Positions 1 through 10,419 of a DNA stretch of 64,000 bases are shown here, in pieces; the stretch's first letter is position 1; every line of letters begins with the position of its first letter. Source of the DNA: Malaya genurostris (Eukaryota > Arthropoda > Insecta > Diptera > Culicidae); assembly GCF_030247185.1 (NCBI RefSeq), contig NC_080570.1:6917161-6981160 (forward strand), given 5' to 3'. The notes beneath the pieces were generated by a model. That model ran no database searches and had not been told where the DNA came from. It saw nothing but the letters and a program-made list of their open reading frames with translations. Made by a program: the position numbers and the translations under genes.

Positions 1-495
1 TTTGATGCCAAATGTCTTAGAAATGCATGAAATGGCTAGATTTGGTGTAATCTCAAATAAAAAATTAAAAATATCGATTTTGGGACTTGTTTGAGATTTG
101 AAAAAAAAATTTATGCCGAAAGTCTTACAATCTGGTCGAGATCTGATGTAATCTAAAAAAAATTTTACGTTTCATAACAAAAGAACGGAGAACTTCGAAA
201 GACCGTTTTAAAAACCGCATAACTTCGGAAATCTGTGTAAAAAAACCACATTGGTGCAAAATAATTTGTTTCTATTGGATTGACCTGTCTAGCTTCTGCG
301 CCCAGTATAGTAACTATCTATGTTCGTTTTCATCGTTAAATTGATATGGCAAGGCACTAGTTTCAAAGTTATCAAAAGAACGTGCCGCTTGAACCAATTT
401 GTTCCGTACCCCGGACTCGGATATCGGACTCTGATCGGACGGAATCTTCTTTTTTCAGTACCCAAAGAAAACCAGACTAGACAACCGAGCATCAA
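1..495. repeat. Degenerate interspersed repeat, no gene
   Basis: AT-rich sequence with phrases such as 'gatgcc...ctta...atgcatgaaa' and 'aacttcggaaatc'. The same phrases recur at 5976-6560, on the other side of the mariner element, so the mariner inserted into this repeat. I see no coding signal. Confidence 0.5.
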
Positions 496-564
496 TAACA
501 GTTCGGCTGAAAAGTTCGTATCGTTAAATAGAAACACACATTTTTTTGCCAAAATTCGTTTTTA

Positions 565-1600
565 TTATCCAACATAATTGTCATCAGAGGCGATACAGCG
601 GTTATAGCGATCTTCCAACTTTTCGATACAATTTTTGTAGTACGATTTGTCCTTTGCCTCAAAATAGGCCTCAGTTTCAGCGATTATCTCTTCATTGCTT
701 CTAAATTTTTTACCAGCGAGCATTCTCTTGAGGTCTGAGAACAGGAAAAAGTCACTGGGGGCCAAATCTGGAGAATACGGTGGATGAGGGAACAATTCGA
801 AGCCCAATTCGTTCAATTTCAGCATGATTTTCATCGACTTGTGACACGGTGCATTGTCTAGATGGAACAAAACTTTTTTCTTCTTCAAATGAGGCCGTTT
901 TTTTTAAATTTCGTCCTTCAAACGCTCTAATAACGCTATATAATAGTCACTGTTGATGGTTTTTCCCTTTTCAAGGTAGTCGATGAAAATTATATCATGC
1001 GAATCCCAAAATACAGACGCCATAACCTTACCGGCCGATTGTTGAGTCTTTCCACGCGTTGGGTTCGACTCATCGCGTGCAATCCACTCAGCTGTCGATT
1101 GGACTCCGGAGTGAAGTGATGGAGCCATGTTTCGTCCATTGTTATATATCGACGAAATAAATCGGTTTTATTTCGATATAACAGCTCCAAATACTGCTCA
1201 GAATCATTAATTCGTTGTTGTTTTTGATCGATTGTGAGCTCACGCGGCACTCATTTTGCACAAAGCTTTCTCATATCCAAATATTCGTGAATAATATGTT
1301 CAACACGTTCCTTTGATATCTTTAGGGTGTCAGCTATCTCGATCAACTTCACTTTACGGTCATTGAAAATCATTTTGTGGATTTTTTTCACGTTTTCATC
1401 GGTAACAGCCTCTTTTGGACGTCCACTGTGTTCATCGTCTTCGGTGCTCATATGACCAGTACGAAATTTTGCAAACCACTTACGAATTGTTGCTTCGCCC
1501 GGTGCAGAGTCTGGATAACACTCATCAAGCCATTTTTTGGTATCGGCGGCACTTTTTTCATCAAAAAGTAGTGTTTCATCAACACACGAAATTCCTTTTT
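565..1600 (-). pseudogene. Mariner transposase pseudogene (copy 1)
   Basis: Cut-and-paste transposase of the Tc1/mariner family, irritans subfamily, read on the minus strand. The N-terminal helix-turn-helix region (KKWLDECYPDSAPGEATIRK, ISKERV) is near 1260-1570, the WVPREL-type linker near 1250, TMDETWLHHF (first catalytic Asp) near 1130-1160, and the second and third Asp (DNAPCH and SPDLAPSD) near 760-870. Lesions: one A is missing from the run near 1560 relative to copy 2 (frameshift); Trp of the linker is TGA near 1250; four bases are missing near 1098 after 'SNRQ'; there is an in-frame TAA at 904-906; and the conserved Gln before the second Asp is Leu. The extreme N-terminus was cut off by the 1601-5790 insertion. 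Family assignment is firm and activity is excluded. Confidence 0.9.
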
Positions 1601-1718
1601 GCCTTTCTCTAAAGAAAGGTATTAGAATTGCTGGAAAAACCGACTTTCGAACGGAGCGTCGGAGACCCATAGTGTTACATACCATTCGACTCAGTTCGAC
1701 GAGATCGAAAAATGTCGG

Positions 1719-1719
1719 T

Positions 1720-1810
<91 letters not shown>

Positions 1811-1818
1811 TGTGTATG
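1719..1818. repeat. (GT)n microsatellite
   Basis: About 50 GT dinucleotides, interrupted by two ATG variants at the 3' end. It lies inside the long interspersed repeat. Confidence 0.97.
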
Positions 1819-1837
1819 TGCACTTTTCGAAGATATT

Positions 1838-2147
1838 TGAACGCGCTCAATTTTCTCAGAGATGGCTGAACCGATTTTAACAAACTTGGGCTCGTTTGAA
1901 AGCTACTGTCGGGCCATTGATCAAGTTCGAAGATCAAATGGCTGTGACTTTTGGTTCCGGAGATATGATTGTATAAGTGACGTAACCGACAAAAAGCGTT
2001 GTATTTGAACGCGCTCAATTTTCTCAGAGATGGCTGAACCGATTTTAACAAACTTGGGCTCATTTGAAAGCGACTGTCGGGCCATTGATCAAGTTTCAAG
2101 ATCAAATGGTTGTGACTTTTGGTTCCAGATATATGAGGGTATAAGTG
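1838..2147. repeat. Two units of the ~160-bp 'AAGTGACGTAACCGAC' repeat
   Basis: Two adjacent units carry 'gcgctcaattttctcagag', 'gatcaaatgg' and 'ataagtgacgtaaccgac'. They belong to the same family as the long array at 10420-14215. The second unit is interrupted at 'ataagtg' by the Transib-like element. Confidence 0.8.
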
Positions 2148-4967
2148 CACAGTGGTTTGAATCGACAAAAACGTGAACTTAATTCTCTAGCCGTTAAACC
2201 GTTGATCCGATATACATAGTTCCTTTGGAGAACTCATTCACAAAAATATACCTCGTGATTTGATCACAATAAAAAATGTGCAAAGCCTACTACGATAAAA
2301 GTTCATTTCAACAACTTTTTTCGCTTAATAGATAGAAAAACGATGACTTCTACAAAGTTTTAGAACTTCTAACGAGGAAAAACTTTGCCGAAGAAACTAT
2401 AGGTCTAACGCAAGAAGTTTCGGATATATGAAGCATTTTCGTTTGAAACCACTTAAAATCAATTTTTTGTACATAAGTCTTTTCGCAATTATTTTCAGTG
2501 TGTACTGTGTTCGAGACAATTACTAAAAACGTAAAATTACACATTTTTGTTGAAGACTGTGTACGGTTTAGCCTTTTCCCTAAAAAGTTATTTATCATTT
2601 AAACTTTTATATACACTAACTTTAACTACTAATAGGAAGCAGGGTCGCAGACCAAAAGGCACATACATATACTTTTTGGAAAGCTTAAATCAAGTAATAT
2701 AAAGTTACGAAGTGTGTATGGTGGCCTTTTTAAATTGTGTGAATGAGACAACAAAATATAGTGAGCTCTTTTGACCATTTTCTTAGGAAAACTTACATTA
2801 ATAAAATTGTTTATCTTCATATCATGCGTTTTTTGGAGATATCAACCGATAAGTTACTTTTAGGCAACAACTTTTGCAAGAAATTGCAGTCGAGGTGTAA
2901 AAAATAGAGCATTACTTTTAACATCAGACGAAAGAGAAGACTTTTCACTATAATTTACTATTATGACTTACTCTCAGCGAGTACCGAGTCTTTCGGAATT
3001 CCTCTTCAAAGTAAAAGTTGATAGGTATCTTATTAACCGTTATCACAAAAAAATCGCGAGATATTACCGACTTCAGTAGAAAATGTAATAGAATTGAAAT
3101 AAGCAAACGATTAGTTACAAATTCCCTAAAACCAAACATTTTGTTAATTATTATTCTTTATTCTTCGTCTGTGCACGTTTTTATACTCGAGTTCAGGCAT
3201 TTTTCTTTAAAAAAAAATGTCTGGACTCATAATTTACATAATTTGATTTGATACTTTACCGTGTGCGCCTGTATGTAACGTTGAACCACTCACGCATTTT
3301 ATTGTAATATTATCATCGACCAAATGCTCCAGCATTTGTATTATCAATCAACTCTTTAGTGTTCTTAAAAATAATATGCAGCCCTGCTCTCATCAACAAC
3401 AACAGTGCATATTTGGAGCAGGACATTTAATATAAAGTTACTTCACTGTGCTTCATTGGTCAATATACTGTAAAAGTAAAACTAAGCGTCAATTAAATAC
3501 ACGGTCATATTCATTGAAATTAATGTATTCCAATTTATTTTTACATCGATAATGGTTTTGAATCAAATTTTTTATTCAACTGATGTCCATTTCATAGTAC
3601 TATTTATTTAAAAATCGTGTGAATTTCATTATTTCTTCCAGTGTATGGCTTAATTCATAAGAACGTATTTCGTAGAATCATGTCTTACAAAAAGGATTTA
3701 ACCTTTCAAGCAGGCTAGACTTACACATTTCAACAGATAAAAATTTATCTCGGAAGACTTAAATTTAAACGATTTTTAGGCGTACTGGTAATGGTGTAAG
3801 ATATCATCCTTGAAACGAATTGTATTGAATTTAAAAGAACGGATAAGGAATATTCTATTATAGGAAAGTAAAACTTGTCGAAATTTAATGAGTTAGGATG
3901 CTTCTCTAGTTTGTTCAATTACATACAAGAATGCATCATGAAATTATATTCTATCATAACACCATTGCACCAAAGCTACACTAACGACCGATTCCAATTG
4001 TTGAACATTTCCTACAAAGTTTCTTTTAATAAACCAAAAATAATCGTTTTAGTAAATGTTTCTGCAATGAAAATGGTCAAAAAAGCTCTCTATATTTTGT
4101 TGTCTCATTCACACAATTTAAAAAGGCCACCCTACACACTTCGTAACTTTATATTACTTGATTTAAGCTTTCCAAAAAGTATATGTATGTGCCTTTTGGT
4201 CTGCGACCCTGCTTCCTATTAGTAGTTAAAGTTAGTGTATATAAAAGTTTAAATGATAAATAACTTTTTAGGGAAAAGGCCAAACCGTACACAGTCTTCA
4301 ACAAAAATGTGTAATTTTACGTTTTTTAGTAATTGTCTCGAACACAGTAGACACTGAAAATAATTGCGAAAATGCGCCCTAGCACAAAATTTGGCTAACC
4401 CCTAAATGACCATACCTGCATCGGCCAGAAATAGTCGAAAACACGTTTTCGTTCGGCACGTCAGAAAAGACATTGCACTTCGTTGCAAAACAAAAAGTGT
4501 TCTGTAAATAGCAGAAACTTTACGTCTGCTTAGCGGTTCAAATTGAACTGCCGAGTTTAGCACTAAGCAGTTCAATTTGAACTGCTCTGCACTGATGAGT
4601 CAAAGACGAAACGTAAAAATAATGAATTGCGAAAAGAGTTATGTACAAAAAATTGATTTTAAGTGGTTTCAAACAAAAATGCTTCATATATCAGAAACTT
4701 CTTGTGTTAGACCTATAGTTTCTTCGACAAAGTTTTTCCTCGTTAGAAGTTCTAAAACTTTGTAGAAGTCATTGTTTTTCTATCTATTAAGCGAAAAAAG
4801 TTGTTGAAATGAACTTTTATCGTAGTAGGCTTTGCACATTTTTTATTGTGATCAAATCACGAGGTATATTTTTGTGAATGAGTTCTCCAAAGGAACTATG
4901 TATATCGGATCAACGGTTTAACGGCTAGAGAATTAAGTTCACGTTTTTGTCGATTCAAACCACTGTG
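2148..4967. mobile_element. Transib-like non-autonomous element, 2820 bp with ~635-bp inverted arms
   Basis: The ends are perfect inverted repeats starting CACAGTGGTTTGAATCGACA, and the inverted similarity extends over 2148-2781 and 4069-4967. A 5-bp duplication, AAGTG, flanks the element (2143-2147 and 4968-4972). Removing the element and one AAGTG restores the consensus 'ggtataagtgacgtaaccg' of the host repeat, so the boundaries are exact. A CACAGTG-type terminus with a 5-bp TSD is diagnostic of Transib, the RAG-related superfamily. The central 2782-4068 has no recognisable transposase and no long ORF, so it would have been moved in trans. The right arm carries a later 252-bp insertion at 4373. 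Confidence 0.72.
4373..4624 (+). mobile_element. 252-bp retroposon with 11-bp target-site duplication
   Basis: The insert starts 'tgcgccctagcacaaaattt', ends 'cgtaaaaataatg', and is flanked by AATTGCGAAAA at 4362-4372 and 4625-4635. The uninterrupted sequence is seen in the other arm of the Transib-like element near 2480. A long TSD and A-rich tail fit LINE-machinery retroposition. No convincing pol III A box is seen; 'ggttcaaattg' is only a weak B-box match. A related copy lies at 17740-17995, and the tail motif 'gcactgatgagtcaaagacg' recurs around 17640-17710. Confidence 0.68.
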
Positions 4968-5170
4968 AAGTGACGTAACCGACAAAACACATTGATTTTT
5001 ACCGCTCTTATTTATATAAGGGTGCCAAAATTTTGGGATCACCTCTATTTTCGTTAAGCTCTAGTGCTCAAAAGTTTAAGCACCTCGAAAAAAGCCTTCA
5101 TGCAAAATTTGAGCTAAATCGGACATGCGTAAGGGGTGCTGCCCGGTGGTAAAGGTTTGACAATTTTCGA

Positions 5171-5492
5171 TCTTGAAAAAGCACCATAGGGGGGAGTACA
5201 TAAAATTTCCAAAATCGAAATTTTTTTTGATGCCGAAACTCTTAAAACTGCATGAAACATCGAAATTTAGTGTCATCTCAAAAAATTTTTTTTTAAAAAA
5301 ATGAACTTTCTGGGACTTAGAAAAATTTTCATATTTTTTCTAAGTCCCAAAAAGTCAACTTTTTCAAAAAAATTTTTTTTCGAGATGACACTAAATCTCG
5401 ACGTTTCATGCAATTCTAAGCCTTTTGGCATCAACAATTTTTTTTCGATTTCGAAAATTTCATGTACTCCCCCCTATGGTGATTTTTCAAGA
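5171..5492. repeat. Imperfect palindrome, ~150-bp arms
   Basis: 'tcttgaaaaagcaccatagg' near 5171 is matched in inverted orientation by 'ctatggtgatttttcaaga' near 5475-5492, with similarity continuing inward to poly-A/T at about 5330. It lies inside the long interspersed repeat. A single-arm relative is at 8760-8960. Confidence 0.75.
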
Positions 5493-5975
5493 TATATGAA
5501 AATTCCACTAAGTGGACTAAGAAGGCTTTTTTTATTTTAGATTAGCATCACTGTTCTCATACAAATAGGCAACGCAAATGTCAAGCACTAGTTTGGAAAA
5601 ATGATGCTGACTGTGTGACATAAACACTGAAGCATGCTTTTGTGAACTACTCGAATCAATCTGAATCAATTGGTGACAAAATTAGTATCCAAAATTATTT
5701 AATAAAAGTATGAAACATATTTTCATGAGACTGTTATGAAAGAAGAGAAAGGCATCATTACACCACTAGGTGGATTAAGAAGGGTTTTTTCCATTTTTTT
5801 CACAATAACAAAAGTAGCTTCACTCAAAATGCAATATCTCACAAACTAATAATCAGACAGCTATCAAATTCATACACGTATCTTTTGAAGGTTGGTACTA
5901 ACTGAAAATGGTATGGATTTAATTCTAGTGGCGCCCTCTTATAGACACGATACGAACTTTTCAGCCGATCTGTTA

Positions 5976-6560
5976 TTACACAAGATCTGGACGTTTCATG
6001 AATTTGTAAGACATTTGGAACAAAAAAAAATTTCTTCCATTAAGCGGTGTTTTTCTACGCGGATTTCCGAAGTTACACGGTCCTAAATTCCAAGTAGATA
6101 TCCACAAAAAATTTTTTTTGAAATTACACAAGATGGTCGTTTCATGCATTTCTGAATATTTGGCATCGACATAAATTTTCTTTAGTTTTGAGGCTTTTTC
6201 TGCGCGGATTTCCGAAGCTGCGAGGTTTTTTTTTTGCGCGATTTTTTTCACGCGGTACGTATCCTCCGCGAAAAAGGGACATATCCGCGTAGAGAGTTGA
6301 AATAAAAAAAAACCGGGATAACACCAGATCTAGACGTTTCATGCATTTCTAAGACCAAACAAGAAAACCGGATAACTTTGAAAATTCGCGTAAAAATGCG
6401 TTACTTCGGAAATCCGTGGAAAAAAGCCGCGTAAAAAAGACCTCAGTGTATGTTGTTGCCTCAAATACAACAGGAGATATTCACAATTAAGTTCTACCCA
6501 TTTTTTTACAACGCAAATTTTTAAAAGGCGCCCCAAAATAAAGTAAGATTTGTTTACTTC
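5976..6560. repeat. Degenerate repeat resuming after mariner copy 1
   Basis: AT-rich sequence with repeated 'gcgcggatttccgaag' and 'gacgtttcatgcatttctaa' phrases, matching 1-495 in kind. At 6465-6560 there is a distant relative of the 'gagatattcac...ggcgcccc...aaagtaag' shoulder that recurs beyond 38 kb. No gene is seen. Confidence 0.5.
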
Positions 6561-8302
6561 AAAAAACAACGAAATCTCACATGTCACTACCCAGTGATGG
6601 ACAGAAAGAAAACTATTTCCGTTATAAGACAACAGAGACGAGTCTGAAGATTGAACCACACACCGGCCTGTCGGCAATGTTCAATCGGGATTACCTTCGT
6701 CACATCCAGAGTAGTTCAACTGGCAGAACACGTCGCGCAGCAAAATACATTCTAGTCACAGCATAAGTTACCGGTGGTTCCTTCATGTGAACCCTGTGCG
6801 ACCCCGTTAGACGGTTTCGAATCGAGATAGCAGCCAAAGTTCATCGAATGGCAGACTTATTACCGGTCATAAATCATAGTTTAAAACATCTGTGGCGCAT
6901 ACCAAAAAGAGATAGAACCAATTTCCCTTGTATAAAAAATATGCAAATATTTGAACTCGAATGGTTAGCTATGAAAGAAAATGACACTGCAGAGCTACGG
7001 ACTTGGTGCACTCGACAGGCCGCCCTTCTGTAGATTCGTACTGGAATTTTGTCATAATTCAATTTCGCATGCAGGAACCTTCCCCTTCGTCGCCATCACC
7101 CACAGAGCAAATAGCAAACCCCGCTTATTCATTACTGAAATGTTCAATTTCTCCCCCACTCCCACACAGTCGAGTCGATTCTGCGATCACGGCAGGGTGC
7201 CGAGATCCGGAAACGGCCAAAGATAAAGTTCCACTTTGAATGCCACTGAAAAAGCTCGTTTGTTGTTTGAAGGTCTTACCGAAAGCCCCCACCAGCTGGT
7301 TCTTGCTCGCTCACTCACTCACTCACTCACTCACTCACTGACTCACTCATTCACTTACTTGTTCAACCGTGGCCACTCAATGCGCCACAGAAGTGGAAAT
7401 CAAGAAGCGGGAGAAAGAGAAAAAAAATACGATTGAAAACTTTATTAATAACGAGAATCAGCATGTGGTCGCGCGTTGCCATGGTACTCAACAAATCAGA
7501 GATTGGAGCGGCTGACGTGAGAAAGTAGTGGGCGGCGGTCGCGTTATGTTTCGGGGTGGTGGCGGAGGCCGCATGATAGGCTTTCATTAGCGCGTGAGGT
7601 TCAACAATTTCCTCTCCAACTCAAACTTCGCGATGCTGCCGATGGTGACAAGACGGGAAAGACGCCACACCACCACTCGGGTGTTGATTAAATGGTTGTT
7701 AGTCAAGCGAATTCAACGACGCCGTGCGGACGAAGCCGGAATTGATTATAACGGGATCCGATACGGGGAACCGGGGGCGGACGAGGCACGGATGAAATGG
7801 GATTGCAAATGTTCGAAATTGTCGTTTTCTGGTTTCGGTGGAAATTTATTGATTGAACTTTCGAAGCTCCATTGGATTGTGGGTGGCGGGACTTTTGTTT
7901 GGTTTTACCAAGGATGGGAGGAGTGTTTTTTTTTTCGGCAGATTTATACACTTCTCGGTGAGCATTGTTTTCGATGCCCACGTTCGGTGGATTAACCGTG
8001 GGTTTAGCATAAGTTTGCCGTTGTCGGAATGAACACTTTATTTAAAATTATGTCCTCATAATATATTTTATTTAGCAGTAAGCCCACTTCCATAATCAAA
8101 TCAAATTGAAAATGACACCCAGCACCAAACGATGTCCGCCAGTTGTACCACATTAGCATTCATTAAATCAAATAAAAAAGATCACAGCACATTTTATCGT
8201 CGTTAAATATTTACTCTTATGAAGCTGAAATCACGGAAAGTGGGTCAAAAGTTTCCCCCCCTGGGTGTGATATGAAAGCGAATTCAGCAGCCACAAACTT
8301 AC
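6561..8302. other. Apparently single-copy sequence, no supported gene
   Basis: Base composition is more balanced than in the flanks. Several short open frames overlap on both strands and none has a recognisable domain. A (TCAC)n microsatellite occupies about 7305-7350. This could be intron or intergenic sequence of the minus-strand gene suggested by the 8303-8404 exon. Confidence 0.4.
7305..7352. repeat. (TCAC)n microsatellite
   Basis: About ten tandem 'actc' tetramers with minor variants. Confidence 0.9.
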
Positions 8303-8404
8303 CGAATTGACGGCGGCCATTTTGCGGTCCAACGACGATTGTGACGAACGTTGAAACGGGCTCCAAGGCGACTGATGGCACCCTTCCCGCTACCACGGCT
8401 GGAA
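8303..8404 (-). CDS. Candidate exon (102 nt) of an unidentified minus-strand gene
   Basis: On the minus strand the segment is preceded by a pyrimidine-rich tract ending TTTCAG and followed by GTAAGT, a near-perfect donor. Composition is GC-rich against AT-rich flanks. An ATG in good context (caaaATGG, 8320-8318) lies 18 nt from the donor and would begin MAAVNS, so this may be a 5' exon with the start codon. Two of the three frames are open throughout: one encodes an Arg/Ser-rich peptide (GSGKGAISRLGARFNVRHNR), the other a hydrophobic one. If joined to the 27360 exon (phase 1) the hydrophobic frame would be used. I do not recognise the product. Confidence 0.42.
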
Positions 8405-8638
8405 CTGAAATAGACAGAAGTTGAATAGTTGAATTAGTAGAGATAGCTCCTTCATCTTGCAGTACAAATTTTTAACAACAATTTTTCTTTTCAATCGAAA
8501 CTTAAAACTGCGATTGGGATCCGATTTCAATCATCATTCAGAAAGTAATTTGATTATACCACAGGGAAGCCACCAGAGCTCTTTTATATTATTTTTTCTA
8601 TTACTTCACTGGTTTCTACAAACATCATTTTACTTTAG
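8405..8638. other. Intron-like AT-rich sequence
   Basis: Short stretch between the candidate exon and the long interspersed repeat. No other feature is seen. Confidence 0.35.
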
Positions 8639-9778
8639 GCCTTTTTCTATAGAGAGGTTGAAAAATTGTTGAAAAAACTACTTTTGATTGAATCCTCGGA
8701 AACCTCTGATGTTATGTACCATTCGACTCAGCTCAACGAAATCGGAAAATGTCTGTGTATGTGCACTAGGCTTCCAATATTTTGGGATCATCTCTAATTT
8801 CGTAAAGCGGTAGTGCTCAAAAGTTTGGGCACCTCAAAAAAAAGTTCCTATGAAAAATTCAAGCTAAACCGGATACGGTTAAGTGGTGCCACCCGGCGGT
8901 AAAAGTTTGAAAATTTTCGATCTTGAAAAATCACCATAGGAAGGTACGATAGAATCGCATGAAACACCGAGATTTTGTGTCTTCTAGAAAGACTCTTCTA
9001 GAGTTTTTTTATGACAAGTGCCTTGCATGAAACGGAAATCGAAAATTTTCAAAATTTGAAGAGTTTCTAGCCATGTAGATTTTTGTTGAGAACTAGCCTC
9101 TAGTTGGTCCAATACCAAATTTTATGACAATCTATCCACTAGTGTTTGAATAACAGCTGATCGTGTCAGACGATTTCTAGTTTTAATCAAGCTATGGAAA
9201 AAGCAGCACCAGCGCATTCATGCATAGAAGTAACGGTGAAATTGAATGATTGGTGGTACGGATTGGTCCCCGTATTCTCCAGATCTGGCCCCCAGCGATT
9301 ATTATCTATTTCCAAACCTGAAAAGTTTTCTCCAGGGGAAAAAAAGTTTTCACGGTATAGAATCGACTTTTTCTTTGTTAGGCCCGAGACTTTTTTCATA
9401 AATACGTTTATTTCTTAAGGCAGTTTACATAAGTTTTTCTTCGCCGTAGCATCACTTTTACATAAAATTCTTATCCTAATTTAATTCTAACATAGTCACA
9501 ACGATTTGAATTTATTAAAACATATTCCTCTTATTACTTAAATATCATCTTAGGTAACTCGTCATAAATTATGAAATCTACTCGGAAATATTATTTGAAC
9601 CAAACGATTAACTTCTATAAATTATAAAATAAGCTGTTATTTTCAGACATTTTGTTGATAATTTCATAAACTGTTTCGAGTTTGTTTGTATCATTACATA
9701 ATTTTTATTCTAATTTAGCTATTGGTTGAACTCATGGACGCAGCTGGAATCAGCAATAAGACTTAAAAGAGGCCTTTA

Positions 9779-10367
9779 TTAAATTGAAACTCCAATTTTC
9801 TTTATGAAATGATAAATAAGTTTCATGTATGAAAGGTCACGACAAGCAAGAATGTCTCGAACTGGGACATCGGATAGTCTACCTTGGGTACGCAAAGAAT
9901 TTATTAGTTGAGATCTGACATCACGATACTCCACGCATGTCCAAACGACATGATCAATATCCCGATAACCTTCGCCACAAGCACAATGATTAGTCTCGGA
10001 GAGCCCAATTCGAAGGAGATGTGCCCAATTCGAAGGAGATGTAGTGATTGGACATGAGTCTGGACATCACACGAAAGAAATCACTCACATCCAGTCCCCT
10101 GAACCATGCCTTTGTCGATATTTTCGGAATAATTGAGTGCATCCACCGACCCAAATCATCTTTATCCCAAGAAGCTTGCCAGCTGGCAAGTGTTCTTTGG
10201 CGAGACGAGCTATAGAATTCGTTGAAAGCAATCGATCTCTCATAAATTCCACCCTCTATAGCACCACGTTTGGCTAAAATATCGGCTCTTTCATTTTCAG
10301 GAATGGAGCAATGAGCCGGGATCCAGACTATAGTGATTAGATAATTATTGTTCAATATGTCGTTCAA
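9779..10367 (-). pseudogene. Non-LTR retrotransposon ORF2 C-terminus (RNase H and CCHC-like tail), broken
   Basis: Minus strand. The first part reads as the end of a retrotransposon RNase H domain (IVWIPAHCSIPENERADILA, with the terminal Asp in NERAD). Then, in a shifted frame, comes the typical C-terminal segment HCACGEGYRDIDHVVWTC...YRDVRSQL, with a Cys/His knuckle, ending KKIGVSI and a TAA at 9781-9779 that overlaps AATAAA. The frameshift is explained by a perfect 20-bp tandem duplication (10003-10022 and 10023-10042). The 5' side stops at 10367, so the copy is 5'-truncated as is usual for LINEs. RNase H after RT points to the I, LOA or R1 groups rather than Jockey. Inactive. Confidence 0.82.
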
Positions 10368-10419
10368 GGCTTCTCATCCCAGTAATGTGCACCTATCAAA
10401 GTTTTTCTCCCCCTTCAAT

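Larger units (their letters stand above)
1601..5790. mobile_element. Long non-coding interspersed repeat nested in mariner
   Basis: The block begins with a 7-bp-stem hairpin (cctttctCTAAagaaagg) and ends with 'gagaaaggcat...' and a small palindrome, CCACTAGGTGG, before a T-run. The same two ends bracket 8639-14594, so both are copies of one family. Inside are a GT microsatellite, two ~160-bp units, a Transib-like insertion, and palindromic AT-rich sequence. No transposase is visible. I believe such ends are abundant in Aedes, but I cannot name the family; the boundary is set by comparison with mariner copy 2. Confidence 0.6.
496..5975 (-). mobile_element. Mariner copy 1, split by a nested ~4.2 kb insertion
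   Basis: Irritans-type mariner element. The left terminus starts at 498 after a TA (496-497) and reads ACAGTTCGGCTGAAAAGTTC. The right terminus ends at 5973 before a TA (5974-5975) and is the inverted match (gaacttttcagccgatctgt). Mariner sequence runs 498-1600 and resumes at about 5790-5973. The 1601-5790 block between them is absent from the second mariner copy at 18580-19873, which serves as the empty site. Without the insert the element is about 1.3 kb, the normal mariner length. TA duplication and ~28-bp TIRs are family hallmarks. The element is dead (see the transposase entry). Confidence 0.88.

Noticed and set aside
1251..2168. 305-codon minus-strand ORF spanning the microsatellite and mariner N-terminus
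   Set aside because: It joins GT-repeat (Thr-His) and interspersed-repeat sequence to the mariner N-terminal part across the insertion boundary; not a gene.
4373..4624. tRNA-derived SINE
   Set aside because: The B-box-like 'ggttcaaattg' matches only 8 of 11 and no A box lies at the right distance, so I call it only a retroposon.
7594..7995. 133-codon plus-strand ORF
   Set aside because: No domain, an overlapping open frame on the other strand, and no splice or promoter support.
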